A stretch of 64,000 nucleotides of DNA from contig JAWKNZ010000002.1 of the NCBI GenBank assembly GCA_041391425.1, positions 310,001 through 374,000 of the forward strand. The letters run 5' to 3'. Of the stretch, positions 38,042-47,054 are shown piece by piece; the stretch's first letter is position 1, and each line of letters begins with the position of its first letter. A program made the position numbers and the translations under genes. This DNA is from JAWKNZ01 sp041391425. Lineage in GTDB: Bacteria; Bdellovibrionota_B; Oligoflexia; Oligoflexales; JAWKNZ01. Below the pieces are notes generated by a model. The model was not told the DNA's origin. It saw nothing but the letters and a program-made list of their open reading frames with translations, and did no database searches.

Positions 38042-38399
38042 TGTCGCTCTCTTTCATTTTTTCTATTTCGATCAATTTTAGGTTCTTTTGTTTTCTGTGA
38101 CTCAAGCCCCATTTTGCCGTTGTAAGGAAAATAACGACTAAAAAAGTTGGGAATATTGATTGTAAATTTGTGTTTATGATCCTTTGGGGGATTGCAAAAA
38201 TAAGTAATGCAGAAGAGGCCAAGCAATAAGCTAAATATGTCATCATTGTTACAATATCTACGAGATCGATTTTATACAGAGGAATGAAAAGAATAGTTGA
38301 CCATAACAGGAAGCAGATCGGAAATAGCGTATCAACATAGGAAATTCCATAAATAGATTTTCCTAAAGCTAAATTTGTAAAAGTTTCTATAATTTCCAT
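38034..38399 (-). CDS. small membrane protein of unknown function (three to four TM)
   Basis: About 121 residues. GGAGG lies 9 bases before the ATG at 38399, a better start than 38405. Hydrophobic segments are at about 22-40 (DTLFPICFLLWSTILFIPLY), 46-72 and 80-98, followed by a Lys/Arg-rich tail. It overlaps the next gene by 8 bases. Its upstream side is the 181-bp MITE. No family recognised. Confidence 0.6.
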   Translation of the reverse strand: MEIIETFTNLALGKSIYGISYVDTLFPICFLLWSTILFIPLYKIDLVDIVTMMTYLAYCLASSALLIFAIPQRIINTNLQSIFPTFLVVIFLTTAKWGLSHRKQKNLKLIEIEKMKESDNG

Positions 38400-38475
38400 C
38401 TTCATAAACCTCCAGTCACTAGATCGGAAGCAATGGATGGATTTTAACTAGGTAAAAAATACCTATACAGATGTT

Positions 38476-38656
38476 TAGGGCGTGTTGACGTTTCATTTCC
38501 TACTACGAGCCAAACCCTTGAGTCACAACGTTGTCAGGGTTTCAGAAATTATCCTCAATGTACATCTAGTACACCTCCGGTAATTTTTGAAACCCTTCCT
38601 AGCTGCGACTTTCAAGTATTTGTCTCTAGTAGGAAATGAAACGTCAACACGCCCTA
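38476..38656. mobile_element. 181-bp MITE with 30-base perfect terminal inverted repeats
   Basis: The outer 30 bases, 38476-38505 and 38627-38656, are exact inverted copies beginning TAGGGCGTGTTGACGTTTCA. The ends are TA, as if a TA dinucleotide target had been duplicated (a habit of IS630/Tc1-mariner elements). A second, inner inverted repeat pairs AGGGTTTCAGAAATTA with TAATTTTTGAAACCCT (one mismatch), around GTACATCTAGTAC. There is no coding frame, so it depends on a transposase elsewhere. It lies between two small membrane-protein genes on the same strand. Confidence 0.85.
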
Positions 38657-38659
38657 GTG

Positions 38660-38788
38660 TTAGGAATCCTTTTTCTTTTGTTCTGGTGAAGATAGCAAGG
38701 AAGAAAGAGGCTTACTTACAATAGTGTACGAAATGATTCCTAGGATGATCATTAAGCCGAAAACGATATAACCTGTCGTATAGTTCAT
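38660..38788 (-). CDS. very small membrane protein, 42 residues
   Basis: The start at 38788 is chosen because AGGTGG lies 8 bases upstream; the longer frame to 38842 has none. One membrane helix (about 5-24, TGYIVFGLMIILGIISYTIV) followed by a Ser/Lys tail SSPEQKKKDS. It ends 3 bases from the MITE and is in line with the other small membrane-protein genes. It may once have been the first gene of their operon. No function known. Confidence 0.45.
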   Translation of the reverse strand: MNYTTGYIVFGLMIILGIISYTIVSKPLSSLLSSPEQKKKDS

Positions 38789-39264
38789 GTAGCACCACCT
38801 ATTAACTAAAGGTAATAAAATAGCAGGAAATGAGCATAGCATAATAGTAATAAATTTTTAATATCATTAAGAAATTATGTTTTTAAGGAGGAGGTATTAG
38901 TTGGAGTATTTGCTAATCCAGCTTACTAAAGGGGTCTGATTATAATTTGGTCAGAGTATGCGGAATGCACCCCTCAAGTGTTAAGGCGTTTGTGCAGTAT
39001 CCATCTCCTAAGCTTGATTTTTTAGCTAGCTAGATCGAATTGAAGTTTAAAGAAAATTAACTCAGCGGTTATTCCATCGGGCATGGGAGAGGGGCTAAGT
39101 TCTTACAGATGTTTTACCTGAGGTTAACATGTCTACTTTGCTGAAAACCTTGGAATATATGCATAATTGATTGATGAACATTTCAAGTAATAGCTATTAT
39201 TAATCTATAGAGTTTTATGAGGTATAATATCCATACTGTCTCTTTTATTTATGAGTTTTAATAT
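38789..39264. other. gene-free spacer
   Basis: About 475 bases, AT-rich, with divergent promoters expected. No convincing frame, repeat or hairpin was seen. Confidence 0.4.
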
Positions 39265-40038
39265 ATGCTGTTTTATAAAAGACAAATTCGTTGTTGCTTT
39301 ATTGTTTTTTTAAACGTGTTTGGCATTATAAGTCTCCTCACGATCGATATCAATTCATTATATGCCCAACAAGGAAAACGTGAGTATCCAGAATTACTTG
39401 TCACTCCAAGTGCCACATCTCGACTTGAAAGGGAGGCTTTAGAGGAAGAAGCATCTGCTAGATATAATTTTTTTGCTATTCAGGCATCATCGCTTCTTCT
39501 TTTTACGGCGGGAGTTTTAGCAATTAATGATGAAAGGCTTCCATCTCAAGGAGATCAAGATATACCGATGGCGAAATGGGCTGGGACCATTGCCATAAGT
39601 AGTGCGGCAGGAATTTTTGCTTTGACGACTAGTATGTCATACTTATATAGACCATATCAGACAGGTTGGAGTAAAGTCGAAAAATTACCGACTGAAACTA
39701 AGCGGGAGAATATTTCAAGAGAACGTACTGCCGAGGAAACCTTGAGAAATGCATTTTATCTTTCAAAAAAGTTAAAATGGATTGCAGTGATAATCAATGC
39801 TTCGATGTCAGCTTTTATTGTCAACTCTAGTGAAGATAATTTAACGAGAGTGGTTGGTGCAGCTGCAGGAGTGGGCTCGATTCTTCCTATGATTTTTACT
39901 TCAAATCTTGAACAAACATATGAGCAACATCAAATGTATAAAAATAGGATCTATGGTCCAGTGGCAAGAGGAGAGTTTTTGAGAGGCCTTCGTTATGAAA
40001 AATTGTATCCTGGTGTATCGCTAACATGGAGATTTTAG
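39265..40038 (+). CDS. secreted/outer-membrane-associated protein of unknown function
   Basis: 257 residues. A signal peptide (about 1-35) ends NSLYAQQGK. The mature chain begins with a charged region (TSRLEREALEEEASAR), then several hydrophobic stretches (ASSLLLFTAGVLAIN, AGTIAISSAAGIFALTTSM, WIAVIINASMSAFIV, AAAGVGSILPMIF). It ends VSLTWRF: a terminal Phe preceded by alternating residues is typical of outer-membrane beta-barrel ends, though the rest looks helical. I do not recognise it. The next gene is about 380 bases away with a repeat copy between. Confidence 0.55.
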   Translation: MLFYKRQIRCCFIVFLNVFGIISLLTIDINSLYAQQGKREYPELLVTPSATSRLEREALEEEASARYNFFAIQASSLLLFTAGVLAINDERLPSQGDQDIPMAKWAGTIAISSAAGIFALTTSMSYLYRPYQTGWSKVEKLPTETKRENISRERTAEETLRNAFYLSKKLKWIAVIINASMSAFIVNSSEDNLTRVVGAAAGVGSILPMIFTSNLEQTYEQHQMYKNRIYGPVARGEFLRGLRYEKLYPGVSLTWRF

Positions 40039-40084
40039 TTTGAATTAGACTCCATTGTTTGTGCTAATTATCTTAAATATTTAA

Positions 40085-40240
40085 CCCGGATCCGAATTTC
40101 TAGCCGGTTGCGTCGTTGCTTCGTCGTCAGGAAATCCTCATGTACCAACATGTATACTGCGGGTTCCCATCTCCTCGAGCCTAGCACCCGAGCGAACTTC
40201 GAATCCTTTGAAAATACTACAGTTTTTCAAAAAATTTCAG
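40085..40240 (-). repeat. single inverted copy of the ~120-bp repeat with its leader
   Basis: Read on the minus strand it runs CTGAAATTTTTTGAAAAACT, AGTATTTTCA, GGATTCGAAGTTCGCTCGGG ... CATGTTGGTACATGAGG ... CGGCTAGAAATTCGGATCCG, GGG, the same order and ends as the array at 34980-35493, with one core unit instead of four and a few substitutions. Confidence 0.92.
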
Positions 40241-40420
40241 ATTCCGGATTTAATGTCCAGGGCAACAGTTTATTAATATAAAGTCGATTTGATGGATTTT
40301 TATTGAAGGTTTTTGTAAAAAACTTATAAGTCAGCTTATAGCAGATAGTGTTGAAAATTGATTTATATGTGTCTTAGCTTATAATCAATTTTATGTTGAT
40401 TTTTTGAGAAAGGAAGAATT

Positions 40421-41437
40421 TTGCGGATTATTGTTTTGAGGATACTTACAATGTTTTGTTTTTACACAACTATTCCTACGATAAGTGCCTGGGCTCAGGC
40501 TGGAAAAATTAAGTTTTCGGAGTCGCATAAATCATTTGGTGAAGTTTATAGGGGACAAATTCTTGAGCATAGTTTCTCTTTTTCTAATGCTGGCAACGGT
40601 CAGCTTCGAATTAAAGGGGTTTATTCCCAGTGTGGCTGTACTATAATACAATTCGAAAAAGAAAAATCATACTTGCCTGGAGAATCTGGGGTAATCAAAG
40701 TGTTGTTTAATACCGAAAATTTTGCAGGCCAGCTAATTAAGGCCATTACTATTTTTACCAGTGAAGCTAAAAATTCATCAAAGTCTTTAAAGTTGAGTGC
40801 GAAAATTCGTGAAGAATTTGAATTATCTCCGCCTATGATTGATTTTGGTGAAGTGCTGTCGGATGAGGGTGGCAATCGTAAGACTAAGTTTAAATCTGTG
40901 AAACCAGGAGAATTAGGGATCGACTCGTTCGAGTATGATAAAGATAAATTTATTATAGATTTTAGTAAAGAGGGTTCATATTGGGCGATAGAGGTGCGCT
41001 TAAGGCCCGGTCAACAGTCAGGGTTTTTGAAGGAAAATATCTATTTGCTTAATAATAGCAAATATTTACCTCGGCTTAAGATACCAGTGCGCGCAAACGT
41101 TGTTGGTAATTTAAAAGAATTACCAAATTATATAGAATTTGGTTCTATTGGTAAAAATAAGTCGATAAAACGTTCCATTAAGTTGAGTAGTAATAAAGGT
41201 ATACAAATTTCTGACTTTAATTGGAGTGTCTATGTGAATGGAGTGTTAGTCAATAATGGGAACGATTTTGTTAAAGTCGAGCTTTCGAACAAAGGTAAGG
41301 CTTCGAAGCATGAGATAAATTTAATTATTCATAATGACTCGCAGAGGCAAGGAAGTGTTCATGGTTACGTTACTCTGATGACTGATGATCCATTACAAGA
41401 AGAAGTTAGAATCCCATTTTTTGCTTTTTTTGGTTAA
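40421..41437 (+). CDS. secreted DUF1573-type protein
   Basis: 338 residues starting at TTG 40421, where AAGGAAG lies 6 bases upstream; the first ATG is ten codons later and would remove the signal peptide start. The signal peptide ends TISAWAQA. Residues 32-120 match DUF1573: FGEVYRGQILEHSFSFSNAG, then YSQCGCT (the conserved C-G-C-T), YLPGESGVIKVLFNT and an Ig-like strand pattern. Two further Ig-like blocks may follow (DFGEVLSDEGGNRKT and EFGSIGKNKSIKRSI). Such proteins are thought to be secreted structural or assembly proteins. It converges with the large orphan gene. Confidence 0.75.
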   Translation: MRIIVLRILTMFCFYTTIPTISAWAQAGKIKFSESHKSFGEVYRGQILEHSFSFSNAGNGQLRIKGVYSQCGCTIIQFEKEKSYLPGESGVIKVLFNTENFAGQLIKAITIFTSEAKNSSKSLKLSAKIREEFELSPPMIDFGEVLSDEGGNRKTKFKSVKPGELGIDSFEYDKDKFIIDFSKEGSYWAIEVRLRPGQQSGFLKENIYLLNNSKYLPRLKIPVRANVVGNLKELPNYIEFGSIGKNKSIKRSIKLSSNKGIQISDFNWSVYVNGVLVNNGNDFVKVELSNKGKASKHEINLIIHNDSQRQGSVHGYVTLMTDDPLQEEVRIPFFAFFG

Positions 41438-41456
41438 GTTATAGTTTTATTAACGC

Positions 41457-43946
41457 TTAAGCATTGTTTGGAAAAGGTACCATACTCCGTAGCCCGCAGT
41501 TTTTTCTAAAGGCTCCATATTCATCAGATAAGATCCAGCGTTCTAGGTCCCATAATATTGGCAAAGGAGATCGCATATTTTGTATGGTTGAAAGGGCTAA
41601 GTGATGATTTGGATACATAATTGTTGTTAAGCGACATAAAAACTTTGCTAAACAAAAGGCAGCTTCAGGCTCTGATAGCTTTTTAGTTAAAAGTTTAAGG
41701 TCTGCTATGGCTCTTTTACGTTCGCCCGCCAAAAGCTTTAAACTTCCGTTCGCATTCGCAGAATTTGTCGAATAGTTTCTTAGCAGCTCTTTTGGGGTCT
41801 GACTAATTAAAATTTCATCTAAATATTTTTGTAATTGACTTAGCTTCCAATTCCAACATTCTACGCCTAGTCTTTCAATGACTTTGGTTAATATCTGTGA
41901 CCAATGGTTGTTTGGCAGCCTTTTGGCAAATGGAGGAAGCTTAGTGGCTGTAGTGTATTCATCTTGCCACGTGAAGATATATCCTTTTTTAGCTTCATCA
42001 AAAAATGGTGATTGATTAAGCTTGGACTCTATTCTAGCTTCGTATGATCCTTTTGCACTTGCTTTTTTCTTCTGGCAGAGGAGTGCGTGGTTTAATTTTG
42101 CGATAACAGTAGGGATGTGATTAGATGATTTAATTATTGCAATGCAAAATTTTTTCTCAACTTGATTAAATCCTGTTAACGCGACGGAAAGGACGTTGTT
42201 TTCCGGTACTGTAATAGGATACATCTTTCGGTTTTCACCTGAGACTTCCCAAGCGCTAGAAACATTGGTTTCTAAAACTTTTCTAGATTTCATTATGGAA
42301 CAAGCACGCCATGCAAGGTCGTTATTTTGTTTTGAAAGGGCTATTTCACGAATTTTTTTTAAGTCAGCATTTACAAAATGTAGCCACTGACCTTTTTCAA
42401 GCAGAATATGTAGTAGTTCATTAGTGGCATTTTGATATAGAGCTGCCATTTCAAGGTTCACTAAGGTATCAGAAGTAAGTCTTTCTCCTGTTTTTAAATA
42501 TTCATTTATAGTTTCGAGCGGAATATTTTTATAGTCTTTACATATAGAAAGTTGTCTGAAGGCCCTATCCTTTAATTCTGATGAGAGTGAGTTGTTTTGC
42601 TTCAGCCATGCAGTTAGGCTAGTGTGGACTTGGTTCCATGTCAGATTATCTGAATTTTTTTCAGAACTTTCCGATTTTTCTATGAATTTTTTAGCACTCC
42701 ATAGTAATTGCTGTGTGTCTCTTGATGTTATGGTGTTTGTTTTATTGTCAATATTAGCGATATATTGATGAATGTAGGCAATACCAATAAAATAGGGAAA
42801 TGAAGTTAGACTACTAATATTGTCGAGAATAGGCTGCCAAATAGCTAGATCAAGTGTTTTGGAGTAAAAGCATAGCGATTTTTTTTCGAAAAAATTTTTC
42901 ATTTCCGGAAGAATAGGTGCTAGGTCTAAATTTTTTATCAAAAGTTTGCTTAAGCTATTCCATGCTACCGGGGTTTGTGGCATCCACTTTAATGGGTCTT
43001 GCAGCAAGATATTTAAGTAGTAACGGTTTTCATCCCGTACTTTGGCTTTTGTTCGGGCGCCTTGAAAAAAATTCTTAAATAATTCTATCCTTTTTTCCCA
43101 TTTGCTTTCGCTAAATAAGAGTTTTGTATATTCAAAATTTTCAATGGATTTTGAACCAAGATTTGAAGTTAGCATTAGGTTTAAAGCTATATGATAGGCT
43201 TTGTCATCGTGTTTGATACATTTTAAATATGTACAGGCTTCTTCTTCTTTGCCTACAGTAATTGCATAATGAGCTAATTGTAGGTAAAGATCCGAAGCTG
43301 TGATTTTTACGGTTTCTCCTACAGAAATGACACCTTTTAGAATATCATTTTGATACTTTTTGAAGTATTGTAAACAATGATTTGGATCAGAGTTTTTTCC
43401 AAAATTTTTGACTATAAAAAGACGTTCGCTTGGCATAAGCCAAGTTGCTTCTCGTTGCCACGCAAGGATTGGAGCTAGAAACTTTCCAATTTTTGATTCC
43501 CAATTTGACTTTATTATTTGATTTCTAACAGTTTGGTTTACATGACCGTAAAATTTTAAGTCGTTTGCACAAAGGAGTTTTAGCGTATTATGCAAATCAT
43601 CTTCATTTCCATAGAGATAAGAAAGTTCAAGTAAGTGTGCTGCAACTTCACTTGTTGGTTTTAGATTGTAGTATTTCCAAGCTATATCAGCAATTTTGTC
43701 CCAAGGCGCATCGACCTGAACAAGCTGTCTTATTTTTAATTCGTAATGGTCTGCTTTTTTTTCACTATTATTATCTAAGTATTGCTCAGTGCTTGCTGGT
43801 TGCTGCGTGTTCTGTAAATTATTAAGAATCTCATTTTTAATAAGATGACAAATTTCGGATGAAACCCCAGCTTTTTCACAAATACGAATGGCTCGCACCA
43901 TTTTTAGTGCGTAGTCAGATTTATTTTCTTTTTGTGTAGACATCAT
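41457..43946 (-). CDS. large orphan protein, mostly helical
   Basis: 829 residues, not recognised. No signal peptide or membrane segment. The first 500 or so residues are alpha-helical and look like degenerate TPR/HEAT-type repeats (LAHYAITVGKEEEACTYLKC, AAHLLELSYLYGNEDDLHN). The last 300 have a mixed pattern (VALTGFNQVEKKFCIAIIKS). The size and regular composition argue that it is a real gene. It is alone on its strand and ends near the DUF1573 gene. Confidence 0.6.
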   Translation of the reverse strand: MMSTQKENKSDYALKMVRAIRICEKAGVSSEICHLIKNEILNNLQNTQQPASTEQYLDNNSEKKADHYELKIRQLVQVDAPWDKIADIAWKYYNLKPTSEVAAHLLELSYLYGNEDDLHNTLKLLCANDLKFYGHVNQTVRNQIIKSNWESKIGKFLAPILAWQREATWLMPSERLFIVKNFGKNSDPNHCLQYFKKYQNDILKGVISVGETVKITASDLYLQLAHYAITVGKEEEACTYLKCIKHDDKAYHIALNLMLTSNLGSKSIENFEYTKLLFSESKWEKRIELFKNFFQGARTKAKVRDENRYYLNILLQDPLKWMPQTPVAWNSLSKLLIKNLDLAPILPEMKNFFEKKSLCFYSKTLDLAIWQPILDNISSLTSFPYFIGIAYIHQYIANIDNKTNTITSRDTQQLLWSAKKFIEKSESSEKNSDNLTWNQVHTSLTAWLKQNNSLSSELKDRAFRQLSICKDYKNIPLETINEYLKTGERLTSDTLVNLEMAALYQNATNELLHILLEKGQWLHFVNADLKKIREIALSKQNNDLAWRACSIMKSRKVLETNVSSAWEVSGENRKMYPITVPENNVLSVALTGFNQVEKKFCIAIIKSSNHIPTVIAKLNHALLCQKKKASAKGSYEARIESKLNQSPFFDEAKKGYIFTWQDEYTTATKLPPFAKRLPNNHWSQILTKVIERLGVECWNWKLSQLQKYLDEILISQTPKELLRNYSTNSANANGSLKLLAGERKRAIADLKLLTKKLSEPEAAFCLAKFLCRLTTIMYPNHHLALSTIQNMRSPLPILWDLERWILSDEYGAFRKNCGLRSMVPFPNNA

Positions 43947-44376
43947 AATCCTGCGATATAGAAAAAAAGAGTTAAGAAGCTACTATCTGGTTTTACAATT
44001 TGTTTTAGAAAATTTTGTTGTTATAGTGACACCAATTCAGCATTTTTTCCGATACCCGGCATCTAAAATAGATTTTGCAAAGTACGAAGCATTAAATTTG
44101 TATAAATCTATTTTGGTTGCAATTTAATTAATAACAAAGAAGACATGAGTAGCTTAATTATAGCATAAAAATTCAGTGATTGATTTTTTTCCATAATTTT
44201 GCTTATTAAGGTTTTACATTGAGATGATATAAACCTTTTATAATAATACAATAATTCGTTTAAATTTAAGTATTATAAAATGATAGATTTTGTTTTATTG
44301 TTTATCACTTCTGTGCATGATGGTTAGCTGATTCTGCGCGAATTTCTTGTCTATTTTAAAAAAGCTTAGTTTTTCT

Positions 44377-44417
44377 TTAAAAAAATATAGGTAGCTAGAG
44401 TGGAGCTCAAGCTACCT
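44377..44417 (-). terminator. rho-independent terminator of the sigma-54 regulator gene
   Basis: On the minus strand AGGTAGCT and AGCTACCT flank a 13-base loop and are followed by ATATTTTTTT, about 60 bases after the stop at 44476. The rest of 43947-44475 is AT-rich and empty. Confidence 0.85.
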
Positions 44418-44475
44418 GTTATGAGGTAAAGGAAGTAAATTTTATTTTTGTTATGGAGAAGCTTACTTGATGCTC

Positions 44476-45918
44476 TTAGTGCCTATGGTATTGCTTAGGA
44501 TCGATTCCATATCTTTCAAGTTTTCTTAGAAGCGTTACTTTGGTCATTTTTGTGTGTTCAGCAGTTTGATTCACTCTACCGTTAAATGCTTTTAATGCTC
44601 TAATAAGAAACTCTTTTTCAAATCGTTCTTTTAAGGCCGGATAATTTAATTCCGAAAAATCAGAGATAATATTCACTTCTTTTGTCATTGGAGAAACTTT
44701 AGCCATCTCGGTGTTCGATGCATCTGTTTTATTAGATCCAGAATTACTTATGTGCTCAGGTAGAGATTCTATATTTATGATATCATTTGCTTCTAAAATA
44801 AATGCATGCTCGATAACATTTTCCAATTCTCTAATATTTCCAGGCCAAGAATATAATCTAAGAGCATTTAACGCCTTTTTGTCTATAGATTTGATCTCGC
44901 GTTTATGAGTTCGATTAAACTTATTAATCATGAAATCAACCAAGGCGGAAATATCTTCACGTCTGTCCCTTAAAGGTGGTAACTGTATTGGTAAAACATT
45001 CAAACGGTAAAATAGATCTGATCTATAAGTTCCTTTTTGGATCATCTGTTCAAGTGGTCTATTGGTGGCAGCTACGATTCGAACATCTGCTTTGATTTCT
45101 TGATTGTTACCCACCGGGGTAAATGTCTTTTCTTGCAATACTCTGAGAAGTTTTACCTGCATAGACAATGAAATATCGCCTATTTCATCTAGAAAAATTG
45201 TCCCTCCTTCAGCAAATTGAAATTTGCCGATTTTTTTCTTATCAGCGCCTGTGAATGCACCACGCTCATGTCCAAAAAGTTCACTCTCAATGAGGTTTTC
45301 CGGCAACGCTGCACAATTGACGGCGATAAAAGGGCCTTTTTTTCGATGTGAGTTGAAGTGCACTGCTCTTGCTACAAGTTCTTTGCCTGTCCCACTTTCA
45401 CCTCTAATCATCACTGAGGTCTCCACTTTGGACAATTTGTGGATAACGTCGAAAACCTTTTGAATTTCAGATGAACCACCTATGATTTGTCGGCCTTCGT
45501 CGAATTTCACTTGTGGAGCTGAAAAAGCTACAGCTTTGACAAGTTCATTTGCTTCTTCAGCTGAATCTAGTAATTGTAGAAGTCTATTTTTATCTAGAGG
45601 CTTTTCGATATAATCATAAGCTCCGTATTTCATAGCCAAGACAGCATCTTTTACGTCTGTATATGCAGTTGCGACTAAGCAGAATGTTTGCGGGCTTATT
45701 TCTTTAATTTTCTCCAGAGCTTCGATACCGCTCATTTTTGGCATGTTAACGTCTAGGACGACAACATCAAAGATTTCCCCGTCTGCTTTTAATTTTGATA
45801 CGAGCTCAACAGCAGCTATGCCATCTTCTGCTTCTTCTACTGAATATTTTCGAGATTCTAGAGCGGAGCGAACTGTCATACGTAATATTTCTTCGTCATC
45901 AACAATAAGGGCTCTCAT
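44476..45918 (-). CDS. sigma-54-dependent response regulator (NtrC family)
   Basis: 480 residues. Receiver domain: D7-D8 (ALIVDDEE), phospho-acceptor D56 (VVVLDVNMPKMSG) and K107 (YIEKPLDKN). AAA+ core: Walker A GESGTGKE (173-180), GAFTGA (220-225), the loop contacting sigma-54, GGTIFLDEIGD (Walker B), and the sensor arginine region RSDLFYRLNVLPI. A C-terminal Fis-type helix-turn-helix is at about 447-475 (GRVNQTAEHTKMTKVTLLRK). It opens RNA polymerase-sigma-54 promoters when phosphorylated. No histidine kinase is adjacent, so it is an orphan here. The C-terminus has a Ser/Thr/Asn-rich linker before the HTH. Confidence 0.96.
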   Translation of the reverse strand: MRALIVDDEEILRMTVRSALESRKYSVEEAEDGIAAVELVSKLKADGEIFDVVVLDVNMPKMSGIEALEKIKEISPQTFCLVATAYTDVKDAVLAMKYGAYDYIEKPLDKNRLLQLLDSAEEANELVKAVAFSAPQVKFDEGRQIIGGSSEIQKVFDVIHKLSKVETSVMIRGESGTGKELVARAVHFNSHRKKGPFIAVNCAALPENLIESELFGHERGAFTGADKKKIGKFQFAEGGTIFLDEIGDISLSMQVKLLRVLQEKTFTPVGNNQEIKADVRIVAATNRPLEQMIQKGTYRSDLFYRLNVLPIQLPPLRDRREDISALVDFMINKFNRTHKREIKSIDKKALNALRLYSWPGNIRELENVIEHAFILEANDIINIESLPEHISNSGSNKTDASNTEMAKVSPMTKEVNIISDFSELNYPALKERFEKEFLIRALKAFNGRVNQTAEHTKMTKVTLLRKLERYGIDPKQYHRH

Positions 45919-46433
45919 CTAATTCTCCGTTAACTTAACTAAAGTCTTATTAAACTATCTATGATGTATATAAAATCATGGATATATAGAACAATTAAGC
46001 TGAACTAGGTCAAACTTACGCATCATTTATATCATAAAATGTTAAAATGTCAATTAATATATGTTGTTATTATTAATATGATTTATAGTTTAATGTTATT
46101 ATTAATATATCTTAACTAGTTTCTTTGCTTATTTTACCTGTTTTTCTGAAATCGGTTTGATTCTTGTATTACATATCTGAAATTACAACAATTTATGATT
46201 TCTTAAGATGCGAAAAGCATTCTTAAGCGTATCGTTTGAAGTAAGTGTTCAAGAAATCTATTTTTAGAGAGTGATCTAATGCTTTAATGACGGTAGTATT
46301 AATTTCGCATGATTTAGCATCGCGGCTTGGATTTTTAGGTAAAAAGTCATAGTAGATTCTCATTAGGTTATAGGTATGTATTATAAGCCATTACATAGCA
46401 GATAGCCCATTAATTTTTAAGGAGTAGATTTCG
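45919..46433. other. divergent regulatory spacer with a 15-base direct repeat
   Basis: About 515 very AT-rich bases between the sigma-54 regulator and the GST gene. TGTTATTATTAATAT occurs twice, at 46065-46079 and 46094-46108, start-to-start 29 bases, so both sit on nearly the same helix face. It may be a regulator-binding pair. No gene is seen. Confidence 0.45.
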
Positions 46434-47054
46434 ATGATAAAGATTTACGGTTCCCCTCAATCCAGTGCAGGCAGATGCTTTCTAACATTGGAAGAAGTGG
46501 GAGTTAAGTATCAGCGTCAATCGCTTGATTTCAGGAAAAAAGAACATAAAAGCCCAGAGTATTTAAAGCTGAACCCAAACGGAAAAGTTCCTACTATAGT
46601 CGATGGTGAGTTGGTTCTTTGGGAATCGATGGCTATCAATTATTACCTTTGTGAGAAATACAAGCCAGAATTGTTGGGAAAGGGCCCAGAGGTTAAGGCT
46701 GGGCTTATGCAGTGGAGTTATTGGGGATTGGCCGAATTACAACCGCCTTTGGTTGATATGTTAATTGAAAAATTTTTTGTTCCACCAGATCGAAAGAACC
46801 CGGCTGTTAATGATAAATGCATTGATAAGTTAATGCCTCTTTTTGCAGTATTAAATACTCATTTAGAAAGTCGTGAGTATTTAGTGGATAACATGTTTTC
46901 TTTAGCAGAACTGAATGTTGTTCCGACTGTTGACATTGCGACTGCTGTGGGTATTGACTTGGGGGATTATCCACATGTGCAAGCTTGGCTTACACGTTGC
47001 CACGGGCGGGATTCTTATCAACGCTTTCTTGCTGCTCAGAAAGAAGGTGCGTAA
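46434..47054 (+). CDS. glutathione S-transferase family protein
   Basis: 206 residues. The thioredoxin-like N-terminal half starts MIKIYGSPQSSAGRC, with the SSAGR region where the catalytic Ser/Cys usually sits. It has NPNGKVPTIVDGELVLWESMAINYYL (the cis-Pro and Glu-Ser that bind glutathione, about 50-70). The helical C-terminal domain carries FSLAELNVVPTVD and PHVQAWLTRCHGRDSYQRFL. The substrate is unknown. An AAGGAG ribosome site precedes it. The last 65 bases overlap the end of ruvC, which converges from the other strand. Confidence 0.9.
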   Translation: MIKIYGSPQSSAGRCFLTLEEVGVKYQRQSLDFRKKEHKSPEYLKLNPNGKVPTIVDGELVLWESMAINYYLCEKYKPELLGKGPEVKAGLMQWSYWGLAELQPPLVDMLIEKFFVPPDRKNPAVNDKCIDKLMPLFAVLNTHLESREYLVDNMFSLAELNVVPTVDIATAVGIDLGDYPHVQAWLTRCHGRDSYQRFLAAQKEGA

